Shown: positions 1 to 8,655, counted from the first letter of the stretch. The stretch: 64,000 nt of DNA from Petrimonas sulfuriphila (GCF_051201015.1 NZ_JBPEHI010000018.1), one strand, 5' to 3'. Notes: generated from the letters alone by a model not told the origin. Program-made: numbers and translations.

Positions 1-281
1 CTGACGCCATCTATGTAGCTGACTCTCTCTACGGCGGCGCTTCCGCGTGCTCCCACACCTATGAATGCGACCCTGACCGTGTCTATTTTTGGCGCCGCGT
101 ATCCGCACATGTTGAATCTTTGGGGATGCTTCTTGTAGGCTTCCAGGTATATGGATTTTAACTGTTTTGCCGGAGGTTGCTGCTGGGGGGGCAATTCGCT
201 TCCGGTTAATTTTCCGGTGAGCATGCTGCCGACGCCCGCCGCCCCGGCAATTTTAAGGAAACTTCTTCTGTTGAGTTGCAT
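1..281 (-). CDS. Gfo/Idh/MocA-family oxidoreductase, GH109-like, Tat-exported (partial, C-terminus outside window)
   Basis: The first 93 codons of a minus-strand gene are visible, starting at ATG 281-279 and running off the left edge without a stop. Residues 4-10 are a twin-arginine export motif (NRRSFLK) followed by a hydrophobic stretch, so the protein is probably sent out through the Tat system in folded form with its cofactor. After a Pro/Gln-rich linker comes a Rossmann start (VAFIGVGARG, residues 71-80) that binds NAD(H). The segment KIDTVRVAFIGVGARG resembles the start of GH109 NAD-dependent glycosidases (alpha-N-acetylgalactosaminidase type). It is the last visible gene of the minus-strand operon, 16 bp after the sugar permease. 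The catalytic part is not in the window, so GH109 against another Gfo/Idh/MocA group is unproven. Confidence 0.75.
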   Translation of the reverse strand, partial: MQLNRRSFLKIAGAAGVGSMLTGKLTGSELPPQQQPPAKQLKSIYLEAYKKHPQRFNMCGYAAPKIDTVRVAFIGVGARGSAAVERVSYIDGV

Positions 282-297
282 GACAAAATTGTTATGT

Positions 298-1554
298 TTA
301 TTTTTTCCAATTTTCAACTTTATATCCCCATTTCCCATAGTAAAATAGGTAGAAGTATGTAGGAATTAATATCAAAACAGCCCAACGTGGATACATAGGG
401 TTGAGATCGATGATTTTTCCAAAAATTATGGGCGCGATTGCGTATGAGATCAACGTCATCAACAATAACGCGGAACCTAGTTTTGTATATTTGCCGAGGT
501 TTCTTATTGCTAATCCCCATATCGATCCCCAGGTGAATGCAGATAAAAAGGCTTGGGCCAACAAAAACCAGACGGATATTACTCCATTAGTAAAAAAGGT
601 GAGCATAGTTAAGGTAAATCCTGTAATAGCGCATAGCACGACAGCTTTCTGCTGGGTCAGGTATTTAGGTATAAGCAATGTGTTCCCAAAGAATCCGATT
701 AACGTGAATGTCAGTGCATATGTACTAAAATGCCGAGATACTGTAAAGGGAATTCCTAAGGCGTCACCATAGAGTATGCTGTTGTTCACCGCAACAGAAA
801 TAGAGCCGTCTAAAAACAGTGCAAGGACTCCCAGCGCGAGATAGGGAAAGCTGAGTATACTCTTGCGTTCTATTCCTTCAGTAATTTTATTCTCTTCTTC
901 ATCTTTCAGGTTAGGGATGTTTGAAAAATAGATCAAACCAGCCACTATCACGAAAAAAAGCGCAAGAAAGATGTAGGGACTTATAACCTTTGATAAATAC
1001 TCCGTGAGTATTAACTCCTTTTCCGCTGGCGAGGTAATAGTCAGTTGATGGGAAATATCCCCTGCGTCACGTAACAGGATGCTGCTAAATATCAGTTGAG
1101 TTAAAACCCCGCCTAATCTATTGGCCATACCCATGAAACCCATCCGTTGTGCTGTGCTTTCTCGTGGACCAATTATCGTTACATAAGGATTTGCCGCGGT
1201 TTGAAGCAAAACCATTCCGATGCTTATTACAAAAATAGCTACCAGAAAAATGCTGTATTGTTGTGATAACGCTGCGGGAATAAATAATAACGCTCCACTA
1301 GACATGACAAACAAGCCTATTATAAGTCCTTTTTTATATCCTACTAGGTTGAGAAAACTCGAAGAAGGTATGGAAAAAATAAAATAAGATACAAAAGAAG
1401 CAACTGCTACCAAGGCAGCCTGTGCATTACTCAATTCGAGGCCCACCTTGAAATAGGGGATAAGTATAGCACTAGCCCAGGTCATTACTCCGAAAACGAA
1501 GAACAATATCCCCATTATTAAAAGCGGGCAAAAATAATTTTGCTTTGCATTCAT
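298..1554 (-). CDS. MFS sugar permease, FHS (fucose/glucose-galactose permease) family
   Basis: A 418-residue inner-membrane protein with about 12 hydrophobic segments along its whole length. The stretch LLQTAANPYVTIIGP in the first half is typical of the FHS group of the major facilitator superfamily (FucP, GluP, NagP), which are proton or sodium symporters for fucose, glucose, galactose or N-acetylglucosamine. Conserved charged residues follow (GPRES, then QRMGFMG). It lies 12 bp downstream of the acetyltransferase gene and 16 bp upstream of the GH109-like gene, so it is probably the uptake step for a sugar released by the enzymes of this operon. The substrate cannot be read from sequence; N-acetylated amino sugars fit the neighbours. 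Family call is firm, substrate is inference. Confidence 0.88.
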   Translation of the reverse strand: MNAKQNYFCPLLIMGILFFVFGVMTWASAILIPYFKVGLELSNAQAALVAVASFVSYFIFSIPSSSFLNLVGYKKGLIIGLFVMSSGALLFIPAALSQQYSIFLVAIFVISIGMVLLQTAANPYVTIIGPRESTAQRMGFMGMANRLGGVLTQLIFSSILLRDAGDISHQLTITSPAEKELILTEYLSKVISPYIFLALFFVIVAGLIYFSNIPNLKDEEENKITEGIERKSILSFPYLALGVLALFLDGSISVAVNNSILYGDALGIPFTVSRHFSTYALTFTLIGFFGNTLLIPKYLTQQKAVVLCAITGFTLTMLTFFTNGVISVWFLLAQAFLSAFTWGSIWGLAIRNLGKYTKLGSALLLMTLISYAIAPIIFGKIIDLNPMYPRWAVLILIPTYFYLFYYGKWGYKVENWKK

Positions 1555-1566
1555 TTATTATTCCGT

Positions 1567-2142
1567 TTATGGGTTAAAATCAATGGGAGGTTTGTGTAGG
1601 TCTACCGATGGTGAAGCAGCTGAATTGAATTGCAGAAACAGGGCTCGTTCTGTCACAACGCGTCCGTCACCTGCCAAGTTATTCACATCCGCATAATGAC
1701 GAAAACCTACCTGTTCATATAACGCGTACGCGCGATGGTTATCCGGCAACGTGGTTAATTCAATACCATCCCGGTTTGTCCGACGCGCGGCATCGATCAG
1801 GAATTGGATCAGCTTTTTGCCAAATCCCTTCCCCTGGTACTCGTCAAGTATTCCGATTCCAAGTAACGGTATGGGATTAGTGTAGTACCACAGGAAGAAG
1901 TACGCAACCATTGTATCATTATTGAAAAGTCCAAGAGTGAGATCCTGGCCTTTCTCGGAACGTTCAAGGAATGCGTTTACGGTATTGGCGTCGTAGGAAT
2001 GAGGTAAAAAGGTGGCGGTCGATTCTTTAGATAAAGAGTTCCCAAATTCTTGCAAACTACTTCGATCACTTTTCAGAAGTCTGCGGATGATAAATTCATC
2101 GCCATCTGTCGAGTTTATCAAAATACGATCGTTTAGTTCCAT
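1567..2142 (-). CDS. GNAT-family N-acetyltransferase
   Basis: A 191-residue protein with the GNAT fold. The acetyl-CoA pyrophosphate-binding loop is at residues 102-108 (YQGKGFG), preceded by the beta-strand LLGIGILDE and followed by helix KKLIQFLIDAARR. The usual late motif ALYEQVGFRHY is at 140-150. No signal peptide, so it is cytoplasmic. It sits 10 bp after the ceramidase-like gene and 12 bp before the permease gene, inside the glycan operon. GNAT proteins transfer acetyl groups to amines on small molecules, amino sugars, proteins or peptides; the acceptor here is unknown. The C-terminal tail of about 20 residues (ASPSVDLHKPPIDFNP) is proline-rich and outside the fold. Confidence 0.82.
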   Translation of the reverse strand: MELNDRILINSTDGDEFIIRRLLKSDRSSLQEFGNSLSKESTATFLPHSYDANTVNAFLERSEKGQDLTLGLFNNDTMVAYFFLWYYTNPIPLLGIGILDEYQGKGFGKKLIQFLIDAARRTNRDGIELTTLPDNHRAYALYEQVGFRHYADVNNLAGDGRVVTERALFLQFNSAASPSVDLHKPPIDFNP

Positions 2143-2152
2143 ATACTTCCTA

Positions 2153-3631
2153 TCAATTGCTTTTTATCAATGAAAACTGTTTTGATAATTCTGATACAAT
2201 TTTTTCAGACGCTTTGAGTTCAACATTATTCGTGCTTAGCCAAGTTTCATAACCTCCCAGTTCGTGTTGTGCCGGAGTCGGTAAATAACCCCAATAACCA
2301 TCTGCCAGCCCAACAACAAATGTTTGTTTAAACGGACTTTTTGCTTTTACTTCCAATCCGATTTCCGCGAACACTTCAAACGGGATGCTCGCTACTCCTA
2401 AATCACCAATACCAAACACGTGTAAACGAACAGACACCTGATCAGGCCTCTTTAGCTGATTCAGCGTTCTTTCCGCGTAGGTCTTTTCAAGCGAATGAGA
2501 CGATTTGATCGAATCGGGTCTGGCCAGGATGATTTTGGCCCATTCAACCATTTTTTTATCGGGTTTTCGCACTTTCAGGGTAACCTCTTTCTGTTTAGCT
2601 TTTAAAGGAATCCAATCGTGATAGGCGATTGACCTGGAAGCTTCAAATACTTTTTGAGCGACATTCCTACCCACGTATTTCATTTTTGCATAAGGAGCAT
2701 TTTTTTCAGGAGAACCGCTGAAGTTGATGTTGTTGATATCGCCAGAAGTGCCGTTTGACATAATCCCTACAAACGGAGGGTCCTGTCTTTCAGCATTAAG
2801 TAGTTCTTGAATATGGTCACAAAAAACAGCAAAGTAGTCTGCCGAGATGTGTCCCTTAAGTGTTCCTCCCACGTAGTGAAGCGAATAATTTGCAAGTAAT
2901 GCTATGGGACGTCCTTCGGTTGATTTGACTGAAATAAAAGAGACTTCGGGATCGGGTACAGCAGCGGGAGTTAGTTTGTTGGAGTTGCTGTGGCCGGGAT
3001 TCATCATAACCTTATCGTATTCTCCAAAAGGATTAATCACCGGTTGCTTCATTTTCCAACGGCGGACAAAAACATGTTCGGGCACAGCAACAGACCCCCA
3101 TCCAATCCGTGCAGGTTCCAAATGGTTGGCAGCAAGTTGTACTGCATCGACTATTCGTTGAATCACAAACTCCTGATAGGGGTCAAACGTGTCAAAATCC
3201 CAACTGCGTCGCTTTTCTCCTGTTCCCATTGCGCTTACAGCCGAATGAGTATGAATAGCGGATATGATGATATTGGAAGATGGGATATCCATTCTTTCTG
3301 AAATTAACCTTATAGCTGCATCGACCAGATCCTGATGCAAGCCTAAAACATCTACAACAACGAAGACTAATTTAGTTTTTCCATCGTCAAGCATTAAACA
3401 GCGAACATGCAATTCATCATGCACTTCAATTGCCGGCGGCTGATTCCATTCTCCAATCAGTGCACCGCCAAGAAACGGGGTGATGTTAGCCGTTGCAGCA
3501 CCTGCCTTAAAGACTTTTTGCTCACTGGTTTTAGGCTTCAAGTTGTTAGATACAGCTCCACCGTATGCCATACCAAAAAAACTACTCACTGCCAGCGAGA
3601 CAAAACAAAGCTTTAATGTAAATGATCTCAT
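2153..3631 (-). CDS. Secreted neutral/alkaline ceramidase-like protein (PF04734-type N-terminal domain only)
   Basis: 492 residues with an N-terminal signal peptide (about 1-25, ending AYGGA). The body matches the N-terminal domain of neutral ceramidases: KAGAATANITP near 42-52, HTH at 127-129 and His252 (YSLH) as likely zinc ligands, a Glu in IPFEVF and a Tyr in the GYWGYLPT segment near the C-terminus as the remaining ligands. The nucleophile motif of true ceramidases (GDVSPN, with Ser) reads SGDINN at 296-301, so the serine is missing, and the C-terminal immunoglobulin-like domain is absent (true enzymes are about 650 residues or more). It is therefore a zinc-binding relative of ceramidase whose substrate is uncertain; an amide or ester of a lipid or sugar is possible. 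It is 32 bp downstream of the GH20-like gene in the same operon. Confidence 0.8.
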   Translation of the reverse strand: MRSFTLKLCFVSLAVSSFFGMAYGGAVSNNLKPKTSEQKVFKAGAATANITPFLGGALIGEWNQPPAIEVHDELHVRCLMLDDGKTKLVFVVVDVLGLHQDLVDAAIRLISERMDIPSSNIIISAIHTHSAVSAMGTGEKRRSWDFDTFDPYQEFVIQRIVDAVQLAANHLEPARIGWGSVAVPEHVFVRRWKMKQPVINPFGEYDKVMMNPGHSNSNKLTPAAVPDPEVSFISVKSTEGRPIALLANYSLHYVGGTLKGHISADYFAVFCDHIQELLNAERQDPPFVGIMSNGTSGDINNINFSGSPEKNAPYAKMKYVGRNVAQKVFEASRSIAYHDWIPLKAKQKEVTLKVRKPDKKMVEWAKIILARPDSIKSSHSLEKTYAERTLNQLKRPDQVSVRLHVFGIGDLGVASIPFEVFAEIGLEVKAKSPFKQTFVVGLADGYWGYLPTPAQHELGGYETWLSTNNVELKASEKIVSELSKQFSLIKSN

Positions 3632-3663
3632 GTCGTTTGTAATTTATTCAAGTTTCGCATGCG

Positions 3664-4806
3664 TTAATAATTTTTTATTGCTCTTCCTATTTGTGCAATT
3701 GCTTGTTTATGTTTATCCAGGCAGGGTGTAAGGGTAGGTCTCCATGGAGCCGTCATGAAACCGTAAAGCCTTGATTGATCAATCACTTTTTTCCCGTAAT
3801 CTACGGTCCCTTCCATGTTTATATCGTTGGAGTGATTGCTGCCGGTTGGTATTTGGTCATAACCATATTCTTCCAAATCATTGTATAGTTTCACATATGT
3901 TTTGGCCGGATCCTTTAATTTATTCAAATCAAACTCGGTTCCATAATACCAGTTACTTTGCAAGACTGATTTGGGCATTTTTCTAAAGAAAAGTTCCGGT
4001 TTGTGCCAGGCATAATCCGACCATACCCAAGCCCGTACTCCTTTCTTTTCCACTTCGCCGATATAGAAATAAAGATCTCCCCACCATAAATCGTTCTGGC
4101 GTATCACGGCGTAGTCTTGACGGACCTGGTGGGCCGCAGTTTCTTCATCCATTCCTATGTGAAAGAAACGGGGGGTACCGAACAATTCAATCACCTCACT
4201 GATAAGATCCCTGCATACAGAATAGTATTTCGTCGTAGAAACCATTCGTGAATATTCACCCATCCAAACGTCATGAGTCGTAGCAAAATTCAATTTAGGA
4301 ATAGGTTCCAGCCCTAATTTTCTCATTTTAGCAAGTTCCGATATTAGCTTATCTTTCGACCATGCATTTTTTACTGCTATTTCAGGGTGACTTTCATACT
4401 GAATTGCATCTCCAAGATCTATCACTACCGTATTCATCCCTACGTCAGCCATTTCTTGGAGGAGAGTGTTCCATGTTAAATCGTCAAAAGTTAAAAAAGA
4501 CCTGTAGGGATGAGCCCATTCTCTGGCTTCCTGACAAGTCGAGCATTGATAATTTTCGTCCCGGTATTTTAACGGCACATTGTCTTCCCACATGTTGTAA
4601 CTGAGATGCAAAAGATTGGCCCAGATTAGTTTTTGGTCACTACTTTTTTTCAAAGAACCTGTTTGGTTAAAATCAGGTTTTGAGTGAGTTATGGACGGTA
4701 TTGTACTCGCAATTCCGGCTACAGCCATTTGTCTGATAAAATTTCTTCTGTTTGTCACGGTTTTATATTTTTTTTGTTTTATGGAGTACAATTTAACAGT
4801 GAACAA
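3664..4806 (-). CDS. Tat-exported GH20-like glycosidase-fold protein
   Basis: First gene of the minus-strand operon. A twin-arginine signal (NRRNFIR, residues 19-25) is followed by a hydrophobic stretch. The ATG at 4806 puts 18 residues before it; a GTG at 4758 gives a more usual Tat start (MTNRRNF) and may be the real one, leaving 364 residues. The body looks like a TIM barrel: strand MNTVVIDLGD (124-133) and FFHIGMDEE (214-222), which resembles the HIGGDE motif of family 20 beta-hexosaminidases, where the Asp-Glu pair acts in substrate-assisted catalysis. The C-terminal half contains repeated Trp and Tyr (SNWYYG, APWRP) as in sugar-binding sites. I do not recognise the exact family; a GH20-related role on N-acetylhexosamines is inference. 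Neighbours support glycan degradation. Confidence 0.6.
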   Translation of the reverse strand: MFTVKLYSIKQKKYKTVTNRRNFIRQMAVAGIASTIPSITHSKPDFNQTGSLKKSSDQKLIWANLLHLSYNMWEDNVPLKYRDENYQCSTCQEAREWAHPYRSFLTFDDLTWNTLLQEMADVGMNTVVIDLGDAIQYESHPEIAVKNAWSKDKLISELAKMRKLGLEPIPKLNFATTHDVWMGEYSRMVSTTKYYSVCRDLISEVIELFGTPRFFHIGMDEETAAHQVRQDYAVIRQNDLWWGDLYFYIGEVEKKGVRAWVWSDYAWHKPELFFRKMPKSVLQSNWYYGTEFDLNKLKDPAKTYVKLYNDLEEYGYDQIPTGSNHSNDINMEGTVDYGKKVIDQSRLYGFMTAPWRPTLTPCLDKHKQAIAQIGRAIKNY

Positions 4807-5138
4807 TTATAGGCCATACCCGCTATAGTTTTTAATAATTATTTTTAATTGTCCTGTTTATTTGATTGATCACTTCCAAGTGTTTGTCAAGACAGGTGGA
4901 TAATGCTATTGATTAAAAGAATTTTTGCGGATAATCATGAAATATTAAAAACAAATTAAACCATTTTTCTGAACGTATAAATGTCTTATTGTGAAAAACT
5001 ACTGATAAATCGCGTAAATATAAGATGATGTTGTGTTAAATATAGAACTTTAATGCTGGAATATGTTTTGTTGCTGTACTTTTGTTGCATAATTAACACT
5101 AGCTGATGCATTTTTTTAACAGATAGAATTGGGAATAA
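4807..5138. promoter_or_regulatory. 332-bp divergent control region between the glycan operon and its regulator
   Basis: AT-rich intergenic DNA between two divergent genes. It holds a short inverted repeat CACTT-CC-AAGTG at 4871-4882, a candidate operator, and a -7 type box TACTTTTG at 5077-5084 facing the regulator. No clean TAnnTTTG box was seen facing the minus-strand operon, whose promoter is therefore not placed. No open reading frame of note lies here. Divergent position next to a XylR-type regulator is the usual layout for local control of a sugar operon. Confidence 0.5.
5077..5084 (+). promoter_or_regulatory. Candidate -7 box (TACTTTTG) for the XylR-like regulator
   Basis: Matches the Bacteroidetes sigma-A -7 consensus TAnnTTTG, 54 bp upstream of the ATG at 5139. 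No good TTG was found at the expected -33 distance, so the promoter may depend on an activator or may be chance. Confidence 0.4.
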
Positions 5139-6293
5139 ATGATAAAAGTTTTGGTGCTTATAGATTCTACTACCGAGTTTAGTCGACGTTTCCTGACGGG
5201 TTTAATTCAATACGCCAATGAAAATGGCCCTTGGATATTTTATCGTCTACCATCCTATTATAAGGCATTGTACGGTGAAGCCGGTATTGTGGAGCGAATT
5301 AAAGAGTGGGAGATAGATGCCGTTATAGCACAATGGGAGTATGAGGGGGTGGATTTTCTCGACCAACTTGATATTCCTGTTTTTTTACAGAGTTACAAAA
5401 ATATTAGTGGGCGATTTTCGAGAATTTCCGGGGATTATATCGGTGCAGGTGTGATGGCTGCTCAGTTTTTTGCTAAAAGGTACTTTAAAAACTTTGCTTT
5501 TTACGGGAATAGAAATTTCTTCTGGTCAAGAGCCCGAGCAGAAGGCTATCGTCGTGAAGTTGAGAGGATAAAAGGGAGTTATTATTATTTTGAGTCTGAA
5601 TTATTGGATAGTATGCAGTGGAGTCGGGAACATGTTGAGTTGGATAACTGGCTGCAGGGTTTGCCCAAGCCGGTGGCTCTGTTTGCATGCGATGATAACT
5701 TCGCTTTGCAGGTATCGGAAATGTGCAAGGTAAATAATATCAATATACCGGACGAATTATCTTTGCTGGGTGTGGATAACGATGAGCTGATATGCAACTT
5801 GTCGCATCCTTCCATTTCATCGATTATAACGGATGATGAAAACGGAGGATACCAAACAGGAAAAATGTTACAGAATTTGATCTTAAATAAAAACAACGTT
5901 CCTTTTAATATTAATATTGATCCCGTTCGGATTGAATTACGCCAATCTACAGAGAAGTACAATATTTCTGACAACTATATAAAAACGGTGATTGATTATA
6001 TCAATGAGAATATCAGGCTTAATATCTCCATTGACAAGTTGGCTGAAATAGTCCCGCTTTCGCGCAGAAATCTCGAGATGAAATTCAAGGAGGCAACTGG
6101 TACTTCAGTCTATCAGTTTATATTGGATAAAAAGGTGGACTTAATATCTACTGAGCTGCTGACAACGGATAAGGATTTGTTGGATATTGCCATTGAAATG
6201 GGGTTTAATGATGTTAGAAATGTTTACCGGATATTTAAAAAAAACACAGGTTATACTCCAGTTGGTTACCGGAAAAAATATTTACAAAAATAA
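5139..6293 (+). CDS. XylR-type transcription regulator (periplasmic-binding-like sensor plus AraC DNA-binding domain)
   Basis: 384 residues. Residues 1 to about 275 form a LacI/PBP1-type sugar-sensing domain: it starts KVLVLIDSTTEFSRRFLTGL, as in XylR, and contains PVALFACDDNFALQV and DELSLLGVDNDE, both typical of this fold. Residues about 283-384 are an AraC-type double helix-turn-helix: NISIDKLAEIVPLSRRNLEMKF and DIAIEMGFNDVRNVYRIFK, ending with the family phrase TGYTPVGYRK. Such hybrids (E. coli XylR) bind a sugar in the cytoplasm and activate nearby catabolic genes. It is divergent from the minus-strand glycan operon, 332 bp apart, so that operon is the likely target. Inducer unknown. Confidence 0.88.
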   Translation: MIKVLVLIDSTTEFSRRFLTGLIQYANENGPWIFYRLPSYYKALYGEAGIVERIKEWEIDAVIAQWEYEGVDFLDQLDIPVFLQSYKNISGRFSRISGDYIGAGVMAAQFFAKRYFKNFAFYGNRNFFWSRARAEGYRREVERIKGSYYYFESELLDSMQWSREHVELDNWLQGLPKPVALFACDDNFALQVSEMCKVNNINIPDELSLLGVDNDELICNLSHPSISSIITDDENGGYQTGKMLQNLILNKNNVPFNINIDPVRIELRQSTEKYNISDNYIKTVIDYINENIRLNISIDKLAEIVPLSRRNLEMKFKEATGTSVYQFILDKKVDLISTELLTTDKDLLDIAIEMGFNDVRNVYRIFKKNTGYTPVGYRKKYLQK

Positions 6294-6333
6294 TCACTCT
6301 CGAAAGTGATTAGTCCATCAATATCTTTTGATG
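6291..6333 (+). terminator. Tandem hairpins at the end of the regulator gene
   Basis: Stem TAATCACT (6291-6298) pairs with AGTGATTA (6305-6312) around a 6-nt loop; the stem begins inside the stop codon. A second stem CATCAA/TTGATG (6316-6321/6328-6333) follows. There is no strong T-run directly after, so factor-independent termination is only possible. Confidence 0.4.
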
Positions 6334-6489
6334 ATAGTCGGATGCCGGTGGATCCGCCTTTCGCTGAAAAAGTTTTTCCGGATTTCTCGATGCTTATATG
6401 AATCCGGTAACATTTTGTCTTAGTGTTTAACTGATCGGTGAGAATAGATGCAAATCTAGTATTATTGAAAAGAAAAAAAGATTGTAAAA

Positions 6490-6520
6490 TTGCTTAATCT
6501 AATCTTTATGATTAATTTTG
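6490..6520 (+). promoter_or_regulatory. Bacteroidetes-type promoter for dapF-dapL
   Basis: TTG at 6490-6492, 20-nt spacer, TAATTTTG at 6513-6520. This fits the -33/-7 consensus TTG / TAnnTTTG. Transcription would start near 6527, leaving about 40 nt before the dapF ATG at 6569. Confidence 0.65.
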
Positions 6521-6568
6521 TATAATAAATGAGAAAAATGAAATTATAAGTGCGTAAAGTTAATCATT

Positions 6569-7414
6569 ATGAAATTTACAAAAATGCACGGGACCGGTAA
6601 CGATTATATCTATATAAACGGTTTTGTGGAAAATATTGAAAATCTATCGGAGCTGTCCTTGAGATTAAGCGACCGGCACAAGGGTATTGGTTCCGATGGG
6701 TTGGTTGTGATACTGCCTTCCGAAGATTGTGATTTTAAAATGCGCATGTTTAACTCCGACGGATCGGAGTCGGAGATGTGTGGTAATGCTTCCCGGTGCA
6801 TAGGAAAGTATGTTTACGAAAAGGGCCTGACCGATAAGACCGAGATTACGCTGGAAACGCTTGCCGGTGTTAAGGTGTTGAAGCTTTGGATGAACGAGGA
6901 AAATGAGGTCGAAAAAGTAACCGTGGATATGGGTATGCCTGTTCTGGATGCTTCGTCCATCCCTGCTGCTTTCAAGCAGTCTCCTGTAATAAAATGCCTT
7001 TTGCCGGTAAGCGACGATACTACCTATGAGGTGACAAGTGTCTCCATGGGAAATCCGCATGCCGTGCTTTTTATGGATAAGATAGATGAGCTTGATTTGC
7101 CAGAAATTGGACCGGTTGTCGAGCATTCACCCTATTTCCCTAATCGTACCAATACCGAATTTGTGGAGGTGGTTTCGGATCGTTGGTTGAAAATGCGTGT
7201 TTGGGAACGCGGTGCCGGTGAGACGCTGGCTTGCGGTACCGGGGCTTGTGCTGCGGTGGTTGCGGGCGTCCTTAATGGTTTGGTGGGCCGGTCTGCAACC
7301 GTACAATTGCGGGGCGGTGATCTGGAGATCGAGTGGAGTGAGGACGACAACCGCGTTTACCTTACGGGTGATGCTGTGACTGTGTTTGAAGGAGAAATAA
7401 AATTAGATGAGTGA
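6569..7414 (+). CDS. dapF: Diaminopimelate epimerase
   Basis: Converts LL-diaminopimelate to meso-diaminopimelate, the precursor of lysine and of the peptidoglycan cross-link, in the cytoplasm. 281 residues, the usual length. Both catalytic cysteines are visible in their motifs: Cys71 (MCGNASRC) and Cys223 (ACGTGACA), and the N-terminal MHGTGND and the substrate-binding MGNPHAV are present. The duplicated two-domain fold is complete. The gene is 3 bp upstream of dapL, whose product makes the substrate, so the two are probably translated together from the promoter at 6490-6520. Confidence 0.97.
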   Translation: MKFTKMHGTGNDYIYINGFVENIENLSELSLRLSDRHKGIGSDGLVVILPSEDCDFKMRMFNSDGSESEMCGNASRCIGKYVYEKGLTDKTEITLETLAGVKVLKLWMNEENEVEKVTVDMGMPVLDASSIPAAFKQSPVIKCLLPVSDDTTYEVTSVSMGNPHAVLFMDKIDELDLPEIGPVVEHSPYFPNRTNTEFVEVVSDRWLKMRVWERGAGETLACGTGACAAVVAGVLNGLVGRSATVQLRGGDLEIEWSEDDNRVYLTGDAVTVFEGEIKLDE

Positions 7415-7417
7415 CCT

Positions 7418-8632
7418 ATGCCCTATATCAATGAGAACTTTATTAAGATTCCGGCAGCCTATCTTTTTTCAGAGATTACCAGGCGTGTGTCTCAATATGC
7501 GTCAGAAAACCCGGGTGTTGACATCATACGTATGGGTATCGGGGATGTGACGCTGCCCTTGCCGGATGTTTGCGTGGATGCGATGATAAAAGCTGCTGAT
7601 GAGCAGCGAGAAGTTGAAACGTTCCGGGGCTATGGGCCCGAGCAGGGGTATGACTTTCTTCGAAAAGCGATTGTGGAAAATGATTTTGCGTCGCTAGGTA
7701 TAGAACCCGACGAGATTTTTGTAAGCGACGGGGCCAAAAGCGATACGGGGAATATCGGCGATATTTTCAGTGGGGACAACAAGGTGGCCATCACCGATCC
7801 GAGCTATCCGGTTTATGTGGATACCAATGCCATGGGAGGGCGAGCGGGAGAGTTTGTAAATGGGTGTTGGACGGACCTGGTTTACTTAACATGCAACGAG
7901 TCGAGCCAATTTATCCCCGAACTGCCGGCGGAAAAAGTGGATATTGTCTATCTCTGTTACCCTAACAATCCTACAGGCACGACACTTACAAAAGACCAGC
8001 TGGCTGCATGGGTGAATTATGCACTGGAAAACAGGGCGATTATTCTTTTCGATGCAGCTTATGAAGCGTTTATTACGGAAAAAGATGTGCCGCACAGCAT
8101 CTATGAGATCGCCGGTGCAAAAGAGGTGGCCATCGAGTTCAGGAGTTATTCCAAGACGGCTGGATTTACCGGGACAAGGTGCGGCTATACAGTTGTTCCC
8201 AAATCGGTAAGGGCATCCTCGGAAAACGGGGGGCGTGTCAGTCTCAACAAGCTTTGGCTCCGGAGGCAGACGACAAAGTTTAACGGGGTTTCCTATGTTG
8301 TACAGCGGGCTGCAGAAGCTACTTACAGCCCGGAAGGCAGAAAGCAGGTTGATGAGCTTATCCGGTATTATATGGGAAATGCCCGGGTAATTCGGGAAGC
8401 GCTTCAGGCCATCGGCTTAAACGTCTTCGGGGGCGTGAATGCCCCGTACGTTTGGGCAAAAACACCGGATGGGATGAGCAGTTGGGATTATTTTGATTTC
8501 CTGCTGAAAAAAAAGCATATCGTTTGTACCCCCGGAGTTGGATTTGGCGCTTCGGGGGAAGGGTTTGTGCGTTTCTCGTCATTTGGAGATAAGAACAGAA
8601 TTGCTGAGGCGGTTCGGAGAATGGTGCGCTAA
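7418..8632 (+). CDS. dapL: LL-diaminopimelate aminotransferase
   Basis: Makes LL-diaminopimelate from tetrahydrodipicolinate and glutamate in one step, bypassing the succinylase route. 404 residues, a fold-type I PLP enzyme. Visible landmarks: RMGIGDVTLPLP near 38-49, ITDPSYPVYVD near 125-135, YPNNPTGT (181-188), FDAAYEAFI, and the PLP lysine Lys246 in SYSKTAGF. DapL is typical of Bacteroidetes, Chlamydiae and plants. It starts 3 bp after dapF and is followed by a good terminator at 8656-8690, so dapF-dapL is a two-gene operon. It uses glutamate, the product of the downstream gltBD enzymes. Confidence 0.97.
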   Translation: MPYINENFIKIPAAYLFSEITRRVSQYASENPGVDIIRMGIGDVTLPLPDVCVDAMIKAADEQREVETFRGYGPEQGYDFLRKAIVENDFASLGIEPDEIFVSDGAKSDTGNIGDIFSGDNKVAITDPSYPVYVDTNAMGGRAGEFVNGCWTDLVYLTCNESSQFIPELPAEKVDIVYLCYPNNPTGTTLTKDQLAAWVNYALENRAIILFDAAYEAFITEKDVPHSIYEIAGAKEVAIEFRSYSKTAGFTGTRCGYTVVPKSVRASSENGGRVSLNKLWLRRQTTKFNGVSYVVQRAAEATYSPEGRKQVDELIRYYMGNARVIREALQAIGLNVFGGVNAPYVWAKTPDGMSSWDYFDFLLKKKHIVCTPGVGFGASGEGFVRFSSFGDKNRIAEAVRRMVR

Positions 8633-8655
8633 TTAAATTTTTTTTTGGAAGAAAG

